Assembly (NCBI GenBank): GCA_019637855.1 | Contig: JAHBUX010000022.1 | Coordinates: forward strand, 1-32,461 | Origin: Bdellovibrionales bacterium | GTDB lineage: Bacteria > Bdellovibrionota > Bdellovibrionia > Bdellovibrionales > UBA1609 | Direction of reading: 5' to 3' | Length of the DNA stretch: 32,461 bases | Part shown: positions 25,536 through 32,289 of the stretch, in pieces | Layout of the letters: each line of letters opens with the position of its first letter | How positions within the stretch are numbered: position 1 is the first letter of the stretch | The notes under the pieces: generated by a model | The model's input: the letters and a program-made list of their open reading frames with translations, nothing else | What the model was told of the DNA's origin: nothing | Database searches by the model: none | Made by a program: the position numbers and the translations under genes

Positions 25536-25658
25536 GCGTAGTTTTCCGCTGCGTTGAGGGCCGCGCCGCAGGAGCCACAGCACGATGGGCTTCCAGCGTC
25601 CGCCGATCAGATCGAGTGTGAGTTCTCCTGGACAGTTGTATTTCTTCTTAGTGGCCAT
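25293..25658 (-). CDS. HxlR-family transcriptional regulator
   Basis: This 121-residue winged-helix DNA-binding protein of the HxlR/DUF24 group has the N-terminal CPGELTLDLIGGRWKPIVLW signature with Cys9 at the conserved sensor position; several relatives sense electrophiles or disulfide stress there. The helix-turn-helix region includes LPGISPAAFSAAVRELEGSDLI, and the wing TYPPAVMYRLSVKGES. An inverted repeat lies just upstream, suggesting self-regulation and control of the divergent GNAT gene. The ribosome site is poor, and a candidate promoter sits so close (its -10 box ends 5 nt before the ATG) that a leaderless message is likely. Its 3' two-thirds is antisense to the DUF1304 extension. 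Confidence 0.9.
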   Translation of the reverse strand: MATKKKYNCPGELTLDLIGGRWKPIVLWLLRRGPQRSGKLRSRLPGISPAAFSAAVRELEGSDLIVRESTDTYPPAVMYRLSVKGESLKPLIRSAVKWGLTHRQDYQQDEFGMEPFYNKGP

Positions 25659-25663
25659 GGCGC

Positions 25664-25706
25664 TAGTTAGTACTGAAAATCATACCAGTCAAATTTTTAG
25701 TACTAT
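25664..25706. promoter_or_regulatory. Divergent promoter with inverted-repeat operator for HxlR
   Basis: An inverted repeat AGTACTGAAAAT (25669-25680) and ATTTTTAGTACT (25693-25704) pairs at 11 of 12 positions across a 12-bp spacer. It overlaps a minus-strand promoter, TTGACT (complement of 25687-25692), 17 bp, TAACTA (complement of 25664-25669), serving hxlR. On the plus strand TACTAT (25701-25706) is a good -10 for the GNAT gene, though its -35 is poor. Binding here would block both. Confidence 0.55.
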
Positions 25707-25740
25707 TGAATCCCCCGTGGAAGTGATCTACCAATGTCTT

Positions 25741-26199
25741 ATGGATGCGCAAGTGGTGACCTACCAAGAGCAGTACAAAAGCGTTTTTCGGGATCTCAAT
25801 CTCGAATGGATTCGCAAGTACTTCGCGGTCGAAGTTAAAGATGTCGAGCAAACCTCGGCGCCGGAGCAATGCTTGCGCGAGGGTGGGGAGATCTTTTTTG
25901 TGGTGGTCGACGGAGATGCCGTTGGCACCTGCGCGATGTACAAAATCGGCGACGGTGTTTTTGAGCTGGCTAAGATGGCCGTTAGCCCTTTGTTCCACGG
26001 CAAAGGCTTTGGCGACTTGCTGATGCAAGCCGCTGAGAACTGGGCGCGTGAACGCTGCGCGCGCGAGATCCATATTCTCTCCAACACCGTGTTGGAGCCG
26101 GCCATAGGCCTTTATAAGAAGCATGGCTATGAAACCATACACCTGGGCGCGCATCCGGATTACGAGCGCTGCAATATTGAGATGCGTAAAGTTCTCTAG
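25741..26199 (+). CDS. GNAT-family N-acetyltransferase
   Basis: This 152-residue cytoplasmic acyltransferase uses acetyl-CoA. The N-terminus QYKSVFRDLNLEWIRKYFAV and the GGEIFFVVVDGDAVGTCAMY strand pair match a common GNAT subgroup. ELAKMAVSPLFHGKGFGDLL carries the acetyl-CoA pyrophosphate loop (about 79-98), and AIGLYKKHGYETI is the final motif. The substrate is unknown. The frame is open to 25585, but starts upstream of 25707 would lie before the likely promoter and inside hxlR. The ATG at 25741 gives the family's usual N-terminus; GTG at 25717 or 25723 is possible, and no start has a strong ribosome site. It is probably co-controlled with hxlR. Confidence 0.85.
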   Translation: MDAQVVTYQEQYKSVFRDLNLEWIRKYFAVEVKDVEQTSAPEQCLREGGEIFFVVVDGDAVGTCAMYKIGDGVFELAKMAVSPLFHGKGFGDLLMQAAENWARERCAREIHILSNTVLEPAIGLYKKHGYETIHLGAHPDYERCNIEMRKVL

Positions 26200-26212
26200 G
26201 TGGGCTTTCGAC

Positions 26213-27283
26213 TTAGTATCTGGGGCGCGCCACAGCTTGGCGATAGACGTTGATGGTTTGGCTGGCGCACTTGGCCCAAGTGAAGTGCGCGGCGCGCGCT
26301 CTTCCTTTTGCGGCCCAGGTGCGCCGTTCCTCGGGCGAAAGCTTCTCTACCGCCAGCATCGCGCGGGCGATGGCCGAAGTGTCGGCCGGGTCTACCAAAA
26401 AGGCTGAGTCCTCGGCAATCTCTTGCATCGAGGAGCCCTTTGACGTGATCACAGGACAACCCGAATGCAGGGCTTCCACCACTGGAATACCAAAGCCTTC
26501 AACCCAGGATGGATACACCAGTGCTGTTGCATGGTGATAGTAAGAGTGAATCTCCGCCAACGAGCAGTAACCTTGCAGTTGTATGCGCGCGACCTGAGGG
26601 CTCGCTTGAATGCGGGTTAAAATACGCTGACCTTGGAATCCGGGTTTGCCCACCAACACCAGATCCGCGGGGTCGGAGGTGCCCGCGCAGTAGAGTTCAT
26701 AGGCGGCCACGATACCTTCGACATTCTTGCGTGCCTCTAAGTTGCCGACGAAAAGAAAGTACGGTTTCGTTCGTGCCCGGTTGGTCGACGCGGGCATTTG
26801 AATATGATCGCCGCCCAGATGTACGGCATAAGTAATGTTGTCCAGCTCGGGCCGATAGGCGATCAAGGCCTCACGCGTGGCATTTGAGACGGTGATGATT
26901 GCCTGTGGATGGCGCTCCAGTTGGCGGTCCAGATCTCTTTTTTTCTTGGCGGCGAAATCTGGTTCGGTCATTTCCGGTTGCAAGAAGGCCAGATCGTGAA
27001 TGGTCACCACACGCGCCATGCGGGAGGTGGAGGGCACGCGAAAATCAGGTCCGTGCACCACCTCAGTCGCAAAGCCAAGCCCTCCGGGCCACCATAGTCT
27101 TGCACCGGGCACGTGAGCGTGAATCTGATCGCGTTTCTTGAATCGAGAAAGCCGATAGGAGGTGGAGAGAGAGACTTCACCTGCCGCGCGCAGAGCCTTG
27201 ATTAGCTCGAGCGTGTAGACTCCTACGCCGGAGATGCGTGGGTCTGTCAGATGCGAAACATCCATGGTGATATTCATGGCCAT
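26213..27283 (-). CDS. Family 4 glycosyltransferase
   Basis: This 356-residue retaining GT-B enzyme is probably for cell-surface polysaccharide or lipopolysaccharide. The N-terminal glycine loop is DPRISGVGVYTLEL (about 14-27). TIHDLAFLQPE and a SNATREAL segment follow. The donor domain begins FVGNLEARKN (about 194-203), and YPSWVEGFGIPVVEALHSG carries the E-x7-E motif (Glu in EGFG and Glu in VEAL) that grips the nucleotide-sugar. No signal or membrane helix is seen. Three in-frame ATGs occur in the first seven codons (1, 3 and 7) and the ribosome site is weak, so the start may shift slightly. It is followed on the same strand by nothing and lies 43 nt downstream of the barrel gene. Confidence 0.92.
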   Translation of the reverse strand: MAMNITMDVSHLTDPRISGVGVYTLELIKALRAAGEVSLSTSYRLSRFKKRDQIHAHVPGARLWWPGGLGFATEVVHGPDFRVPSTSRMARVVTIHDLAFLQPEMTEPDFAAKKKRDLDRQLERHPQAIITVSNATREALIAYRPELDNITYAVHLGGDHIQMPASTNRARTKPYFLFVGNLEARKNVEGIVAAYELYCAGTSDPADLVLVGKPGFQGQRILTRIQASPQVARIQLQGYCSLAEIHSYYHHATALVYPSWVEGFGIPVVEALHSGCPVITSKGSSMQEIAEDSAFLVDPADTSAIARAMLAVEKLSPEERRTWAAKGRARAAHFTWAKCASQTINVYRQAVARPRY

Positions 27284-27326
27284 ACAGTCGGTTTGCCGTG
27301 TGGGCGGGGATCCGTCAAGCTTGCGC

Positions 27327-28022
27327 TTAATAACGGATGAGCAGAGTGACCATCGGACTTAACGTGGCGTCCTGCGCCTTTGAAAACAGCGAGGCATCGG
27401 AATAGTTTTCCGAGGCATTCAAGTTGTTGGTCTTTGATTGCTTCTTATAGCTCACAGTTCGGTAGACGAGCGAGGGGCCTACTTCCACATTCGAGAACAT
27501 TCCGAATGTGTAGCCTGCGGTGATTTGAAAGCCGCTCATTTCTTTGGTTTTGATCGAAATGTCTCCGGTGATGCCCGTATTGTCGGCGTTCTTAGTGGCC
27601 ACCGTTTGGCTGCCGCTCAAGAACAGCGTCGCCAAAAAGCGAAAGCCACCGTGCAAGTATCCGATGGTGGGGCCGTACTCGCTGCGTGAGGTGGTCTCAT
27701 CCAACCCAGAATCACCGCCGCTCACATAGGCGCGTTTGGTGTTGAGTGCATAGAGGTTGTATGTGAAGCCGAGTAGAGCTTGCCCAAAGAAAGTGTAACC
27801 GATCGTTGTGCGGAAGTCGTAACCTAAGCCGGATTCCGTAGCCACGCCCGGGGACGTGGTCACGCTGCGCGTGTCATTCTTATTTACGTAGACGGGAAAA
27901 AAAGTCTCTTCGAGGTAAAATCCTTTGTCGCCTCCGGAGCCAGCGCTGCTGCGGGTTTGCGCGAATGTGTGTCCCGAGATGAGAAGGAGAAATCCTAAAG
28001 CGAATTTGGTGAATGTATACAT
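27327..28022 (-). CDS. Outer-membrane beta-barrel protein
   Basis: This 231-residue protein has an N-terminal signal peptide (about 1-21, ending HTFAQ). The mature part is rich in alternating polar/aromatic strands (YDFRTTIGYTFFGQALLGFTY, GFRFLATLFLSG, GFQITAGYTFG), with Ser/Thr/Asn-rich loops. It ends LLIRY, a typical aromatic beta-signal for barrel assembly. I count roughly eight to ten likely strands. No specific family was recognised. The start shares a 166-bp divergent region with the Ig-like lipoprotein gene, suggesting co-regulation. A second small barrel gene lies on the far side of that gene. Confidence 0.82.
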   Translation of the reverse strand: MYTFTKFALGFLLLISGHTFAQTRSSAGSGGDKGFYLEETFFPVYVNKNDTRSVTTSPGVATESGLGYDFRTTIGYTFFGQALLGFTYNLYALNTKRAYVSGGDSGLDETTSRSEYGPTIGYLHGGFRFLATLFLSGSQTVATKNADNTGITGDISIKTKEMSGFQITAGYTFGMFSNVEVGPSLVYRTVSYKKQSKTNNLNASENYSDASLFSKAQDATLSPMVTLLIRY

Positions 28023-28188
28023 GGCGCCTCACTGTGCGACTAAGTCTCATAATAATTCTGCGACCAATGTTCATGATTTTGTAGACGTTTGCGGCTTTCC
28101 CAATTTGAGGCGCATTCCTGTCGAAGTTCTGTACTTCGGTCGTGTTAGAATTAAAGGACTTAGGGCCGATCTAAGGTCGGAGGGTCTT
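28023..28188. promoter_or_regulatory. Divergent leader region with hairpins
   Basis: This 166-bp gap separates the barrel gene and the Ig-like lipoprotein. It contains a perfect inverted repeat CGAAGT-TCTGT-ACTTCG (28122-28138) and a short CCGA/TCGG hairpin ending at the GGAGGG ribosome site of the lipoprotein. These could be an operator and a translation-control element. No clear -35/-10 pair was found. Confidence 0.35.
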
Positions 28189-31059
28189 ATGGGACGTAAG
28201 TTCATATCTCCGCCAAGATTCCCTGCTGTTTCCGTTGTCTTGGCGGCATTCATGTTAACCCTAACTTCCTGCTGGCATGGTGGGAATGGGGATGATTGCG
28301 AAAAGCCTTTTGATAAACTCGTCGAGCCCGACGAGATCAAAAACTCTTCTCAAATTTATATTGGCATCAACAAGCTCGATTTCCTCGATGGCGGCAACTT
28401 CGTTATCGACGATGTGACTTTGGAGTCAGGCTTGAACGGCGCTCACACGCAGAACGAGGACATCACACTCGATATGAACGGGATAAAACTGTCCCGTCGT
28501 GACGGCGCTCCTTATTGCGACCGCATGGATCGTGATGGTGCCCATAGCCGCAGCTACCACAAGCTGCATAAGATGTATCTGAACGGCGGTATGAGCTTTG
28601 AGCTGTTCTTGCTCAAGCTCAAATTGCAGCGTGGAACTTTGCGTCTGTCGGTGAACGGCAAGAAGATCGTGCTGCGCGATGCTCTGGTGCGCTTTAAAGG
28701 CCGCCATTGGGGCAAATGCCCCAATCCCGACCCGGGCAACCCGGCGCCCAAGCCGGCACCGGTGAGCGAGATCACGGCGGTGTCTCCAAATGAGACATTG
28801 ACCGCTTCGTCTAATATATCCTTCACCTTTAGCGCCAATCAGACGGGTGTGACTTTCTGGTGTGCGTTGGATAGTGCAACTCCTGCGATGTGTACGTCGC
28901 CGAAGGCATATACGGGCGTGGCCAATGGCACACACACGTTTAAGGTCTACGCGGTGAACTCTTCGAATAAACAGGAAGACCCGCCGAAGTCTTACACGTG
29001 GACGGTGGATTCTGTAGCACCGACGGTGACGATCACTAACGCGGCTCAGCTGCCGACGCTGACCAAGCAGACGGCGATGAGCTTTCAGTTCGCGGCCAAT
29101 GAAGCTTCGAGCTTCCAGTGCAGCGTAGACGGTTCAGCTTTTGCGCCTTGTACTTCGCCGCAAAGCTACTCGGCTTTGCAAGAGGGTGCTCATAGCTTCG
29201 CGGTTCGCGCTGTCGACAGCGTGGGCAATGTGAGCGGCACGCCGGCGATGTTCAATTGGAATATCGATTTGACCAACCCGGTGACCACCATCTTGGCGGT
29301 CGAACCGGCTGCTGCGATCAGCAACTCGCGCACCCGCAGCTTTGAGTTTGCCGCATCCGAAACTTCGACTTTCGAATGCTCGATTGACAACGGTCCTTTT
29401 GCCGCTTGCCAATCGCCTCTCGCCTTGGCGGATTTAGTGGAAGGTGCACATTATTTTGAAGTGCGTGCGACCGATTTGGCCGGCAATTTAGGCGTGTCGG
29501 TGGGTGTGGCTTGGAAGAACGACTACACCGCGCCGGTATTGAGTTTCGGCACAGTCACGCCTCCAGTCGGTTTGACCAATGCTAAAAATCTTTCGGCCGA
29601 ATTCGTCAGCGATGAACCTGCGAGTCTGTATTGCTCGGTCGATGGTGCAGTCGCTGCGGAGTGTGCTTCGCCCTTCGTAATGAGTGACATGGCCGATGGC
29701 AACCACCAACTCACGGTGTACGCCGTGGATGTGGCGGGAAATCAGAGCGCCACCGGTTCGTTAAACTGGACTGTGGACTCGATGGCTCCGACTTTGAGCT
29801 TCGCAGCGATCATGCCCTCGGCTTCGACCTACCTGGGTTCGGGCTCGATCGGCTTTGAGTTGGCTGTTAGCGAAAACGCCGATTTGACCATGAGCTTAAA
29901 CGGTGCGCCGGTTGTCACCAGCAATCCGATTCAATTCGATGGTTTGAGCGATGGGGCTTACATCTTTGAAGTGAGTGCCAAAGACAGCGCCGGTAACGTG
30001 TCGGCCACCATTCGTCATGAGTGGGTGTTCGATCGCTCGGCCCCGAGTCTGACGGTGACTTCGGATGACACTGCGGAGATCACGCGTTCCGATATGCGTA
30101 CATTTGAGTTCGCTTCGGATGAAGCTGTAACTTATGAGTGCAATGCGGACAGCGCAGGCTTTGCGGCTTGCCAAACTCCGTTGGCACTCTCTGGTTTGGC
30201 CGATGGCGTTCATACGTTGGAAGTGAAGGCGATCGATCTGGCTGGTAACTACACTCTGGCGAGCAAGACGTGGAGTGTGGATACGCGTGCGCCTGTGACT
30301 ACTGTGGTCGCATCGCAGACGGGTAGCAGCATCCTGTTCTCATTCACCGCCGATGAAGAAGCGACATTTGAGTGTAGCTTGGATTTCGTGACACCGGTTA
30401 GCTGTACGGACCCTGTGACCTACGCCAACTTGGCGAGCGGTCATCACAATTTCACTGTGTGGGCCACCGACGTTGCGGGTAACAAAGATCCGGCTGGTGC
30501 GAGCTATGCCTTTGACGTGCTCAATCCGATTGTGACTACGATCACTGGTCGTATTCCGTCGTCCGACGTCTCGAACCAATCGAGCGCGACGTTTGAGTTC
30601 AGTGCGAACCAAGCCACGTCGTTGTTCCTGTGTTCGTTGGATGGCGCACCGGCGACGGTGTGTAACTCGCCGGTTTCCTATTCGGGATTGAGTGATGGTC
30701 CTCACACCTTCAACGTGAAGGGTGTGGATGTGGCGGGCAATATGGATGCAGTGGGTGCTTCGTCGAGCTGGTCCGTGGACACCACGGCTCCGGTTCCGAA
30801 CAACATTTCGCCGACGGCGACGACCAACTCGATCACTGTGAACTGGACGACGTCTGAGCCAGCCACTGAACAGTTGCGCTATGGCGTAGGTGTGGCAGTG
30901 ACCAGCCAAACGCCTGAGACGGCAACGTACACGACGTCACATTCGATCCGCATCACCGGTCTATCGCCCAACACCATGTACACGATCCAGGTGTTTGGCC
31001 GTGACCAAGCTGGCAACACGTACTTGAGCGCGACGCGCACGGTTCGTACCAGCCGCTAG
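28189..31059 (+). CDS. Surface lipoprotein with eight Ig-like repeats and an FN3 domain
   Basis: This 956-residue exported lipoprotein has a basic N-terminus, a hydrophobic stretch and LTSC with lipid-bearing Cys28. Residues 30-190 are a unique N-terminal domain. From about 195 there are eight tandem repeats of about 85 residues, each built as F-x-F-x-A, Cys-(S/A)-x-D, a second Cys 9-10 residues later followed by a Pro, then dG-H-F-V-A-D-aGN and W-x-D at the end. These are bacterial Ig-like sandwich domains of the kind found in adhesins. A final fibronectin-III-like domain (NSITVNWTTSEPATEQLRYG) closes the protein. The start at 28189 is chosen for GGAGGG upstream and the signal; the frame is open 88 codons further up without support. 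Prey or surface adhesion is inference. Confidence 0.9.
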   Translation: MGRKFISPPRFPAVSVVLAAFMLTLTSCWHGGNGDDCEKPFDKLVEPDEIKNSSQIYIGINKLDFLDGGNFVIDDVTLESGLNGAHTQNEDITLDMNGIKLSRRDGAPYCDRMDRDGAHSRSYHKLHKMYLNGGMSFELFLLKLKLQRGTLRLSVNGKKIVLRDALVRFKGRHWGKCPNPDPGNPAPKPAPVSEITAVSPNETLTASSNISFTFSANQTGVTFWCALDSATPAMCTSPKAYTGVANGTHTFKVYAVNSSNKQEDPPKSYTWTVDSVAPTVTITNAAQLPTLTKQTAMSFQFAANEASSFQCSVDGSAFAPCTSPQSYSALQEGAHSFAVRAVDSVGNVSGTPAMFNWNIDLTNPVTTILAVEPAAAISNSRTRSFEFAASETSTFECSIDNGPFAACQSPLALADLVEGAHYFEVRATDLAGNLGVSVGVAWKNDYTAPVLSFGTVTPPVGLTNAKNLSAEFVSDEPASLYCSVDGAVAAECASPFVMSDMADGNHQLTVYAVDVAGNQSATGSLNWTVDSMAPTLSFAAIMPSASTYLGSGSIGFELAVSENADLTMSLNGAPVVTSNPIQFDGLSDGAYIFEVSAKDSAGNVSATIRHEWVFDRSAPSLTVTSDDTAEITRSDMRTFEFASDEAVTYECNADSAGFAACQTPLALSGLADGVHTLEVKAIDLAGNYTLASKTWSVDTRAPVTTVVASQTGSSILFSFTADEEATFECSLDFVTPVSCTDPVTYANLASGHHNFTVWATDVAGNKDPAGASYAFDVLNPIVTTITGRIPSSDVSNQSSATFEFSANQATSLFLCSLDGAPATVCNSPVSYSGLSDGPHTFNVKGVDVAGNMDAVGASSSWSVDTTAPVPNNISPTATTNSITVNWTTSEPATEQLRYGVGVAVTSQTPETATYTTSHSIRITGLSPNTMYTIQVFGRDQAGNTYLSATRTVRTSR

Positions 31060-31080
31060 TCCAGACCTCTACTACAGCCG

Positions 31081-31100
31081 GGGCCAGTTTGAACTGGCCC
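31081..31100 (+). terminator. Possible terminator after the Ig-like lipoprotein
   Basis: A perfect 8-bp GC-rich stem (GGGCCAGT / ACTGGCCC) with a 4-nt loop TTGA lies 22 nt past the stop codon. Only a short, interrupted T-run follows (TCGGTTTC), so termination may be partial and may allow read-through into the next barrel gene. Confidence 0.55.
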
Positions 31101-31135
31101 TCGGTTTCAAAGCGAAGTGATTTACAATTGAAGGC

Positions 31136-31714
31136 ATGAAAGCTCTCGTTCTTGCTTTTGCTGTGATGTTGGCGGCTCCCTCGGCCCATGCTGTATTGCC
31201 GGTCTTTGAAGCCGGCTTTTTTTATTTCAGCGACACCTTTAACTACTCGAGTGAGGACGCCAAGAGCAATCGCATGTTCTGGGACATCATGGTTGGTATG
31301 CCGTTGACCAAGAAGGGCCGTTGGATCTTGGGTTGGAACTACAACTCCATGAGTTTCTCCGACCAGCCGGCGGGCGAAGAGGCCACCAAGCTTACGGTCA
31401 CCGACATGGGGCCGAAGGTGGTTTACTATTTGGACAAAGAACGCACCTGGGTTGTAGGAGTGACGTACAACTTGATCACGAAGGGGAAGTACACGGCTGC
31501 GGCGGCCTCAGCCACTGAGTTGCGCGGCACGAGCTTAAAAGGCGAATTCGGCTATGTAACCCCGATGAGCGAAAGCCTTTTGATGGGTGCCAAGTTGATT
31601 TATTACAAGCCGAGCTTAGCCGAAGAAATCACAAACGACACATCGATCGAGAAGACCTCAAACTCAAGAACGGTCATCTACCCAAGCTTCGCAATCACCT
31701 ACCGCTTCGATTGA
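31136..31714 (+). CDS. Small outer-membrane beta-barrel protein
   Basis: This 192-residue protein has a clear signal peptide (MKALVLAFAVMLAAPSAHA, 19 residues, AHA cleavage). The mature part shows alternating strands (FEAGFFYFSDTFNYSS, GRWILGWNYNSMSF, TWVVGVTYNLIT, SLLMGAKLIYY), and the C-terminal strand TVIYPSFAITYRFD ends in an aromatic beta-signal. About eight strands are expected. GAAGG precedes the ATG. It resembles the other barrel at 27327 in size class and layout but not obviously in sequence. With the lipoprotein between them, they may form an envelope module (inference). Confidence 0.82.
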   Translation: MKALVLAFAVMLAAPSAHAVLPVFEAGFFYFSDTFNYSSEDAKSNRMFWDIMVGMPLTKKGRWILGWNYNSMSFSDQPAGEEATKLTVTDMGPKVVYYLDKERTWVVGVTYNLITKGKYTAAAASATELRGTSLKGEFGYVTPMSESLLMGAKLIYYKPSLAEEITNDTSIEKTSNSRTVIYPSFAITYRFD

Positions 31715-31753
31715 CCAAGATCGCGCCCCCAGGGTGGGGAGCGAAATTTGGTC
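31713..31753 (+). other. Long imperfect hairpin at the end of the barrel gene
   Basis: The segment folds as GACCAA/TTGGTC outside, TCGC/GCGA in the middle and CCCC/GGGG inside, with small bulges, starting within the stop codon of the barrel gene. No T-run follows, so it is not a standard terminator. It may protect the mRNA 3' end. Confidence 0.4.
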
Positions 31754-32014
31754 GAAACGAACCGCCGGGAGGAGCCGAGCCGTTGTTTTCTAGTAGCTTG
31801 TTTTAACGAACCCTAAATCTTCTATATAAATCTCCGAAATTTTACTGTTCCGAGCCCATGGATGGGCGAGGAATTGCGTTCTCATGGATGGAAAGGCCCT
31901 GTGAGCACGCGCACAGCACCTCGGAGATGTGGATTTTTCGCTGGGTACGATTCGAACGTTCACGTTGTGAAGGTTGGTGTTGTTGAGAGAAGTGTGGAGA
32001 GTGGAGCGGCGGGC

Positions 32015-32043
32015 GAGAGGAGAGGAGAGGAGAGGAGAGGAGG
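32015..32043. repeat. GAGAG pentanucleotide microsatellite
   Basis: There are five perfect copies of GAGAG followed by a partial copy. Nothing similar occurs elsewhere in the window. Such tracts can vary in length by replication slippage. Confidence 0.9.
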
Positions 32044-32150
32044 TTTCGTGTGAAGCATAGCTGCGTTGAACGAGAGAAAGTTGCGTCAATATCACTCCTC
32101 TGCTAAATCAAGATTGACGAGTGATTTGAGAGCTAATACATATGGCGACA

Positions 32151-32163
32151 ACCCGAATCGGGT
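32151..32163. repeat. Short palindrome upstream of the transposase-like gene
   Basis: ACCCGA and TCGGGT are perfect 6-bp arms around a single A. It is followed by a T-rich run (TTCGGTTTTGGTTTTTA), so it could be a weak terminator, or a REP-like hairpin associated with the nearby RAYT-type gene. Confidence 0.4.
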
Positions 32164-32200
32164 GAGGTTCGGTTTTGGTTTTTAAGGCTAGAGTCAGAAT

Positions 32201-32247
32201 TTAGAGTCTTAGAGATGAAGCCTTAGAGCTTTAGCTAGAAATTAGAT
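32201..32247. repeat. TTAGAG repeat cluster
   Basis: TTAGAG occurs at 32201, 32209 and 32223, with variants TTAGCT and TTAGAT at 32231 and 32242. Spacing is irregular (8-14 bp). The cluster is AT-rich compared with the coding DNA to the left. Confidence 0.5.
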
Positions 32248-32289
32248 CTAAAAGGCGAAGCTGAAGTTAGATTGAGTCGGAGTTTTTAA

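Larger units (their letters stand above)
31754..32289. other. Gene-poor stretch of about 535 bp
   Basis: I see no convincing gene. Short frames on either strand have no ribosome site or domain pattern. It contains a pentanucleotide microsatellite, a TTAGAG cluster and a palindrome, listed separately, and becomes AT-richer and more repetitive to the right. The region looks like non-conserved spacer or the upstream flank of the mobile-type gene at the right edge. Confidence 0.6.

Noticed and set aside
31938-31965. T-loop-like GTTCGAATC on the minus strand, suggesting a tRNA
   Set aside because: The flanking T-stem has a mismatch and no anticodon, D or acceptor arms can be built upstream. Probably chance.
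31790-32095. 101-codon minus-strand frame
   Set aside because: It passes through the GAGAG microsatellite, has no ribosome site and no domain pattern.
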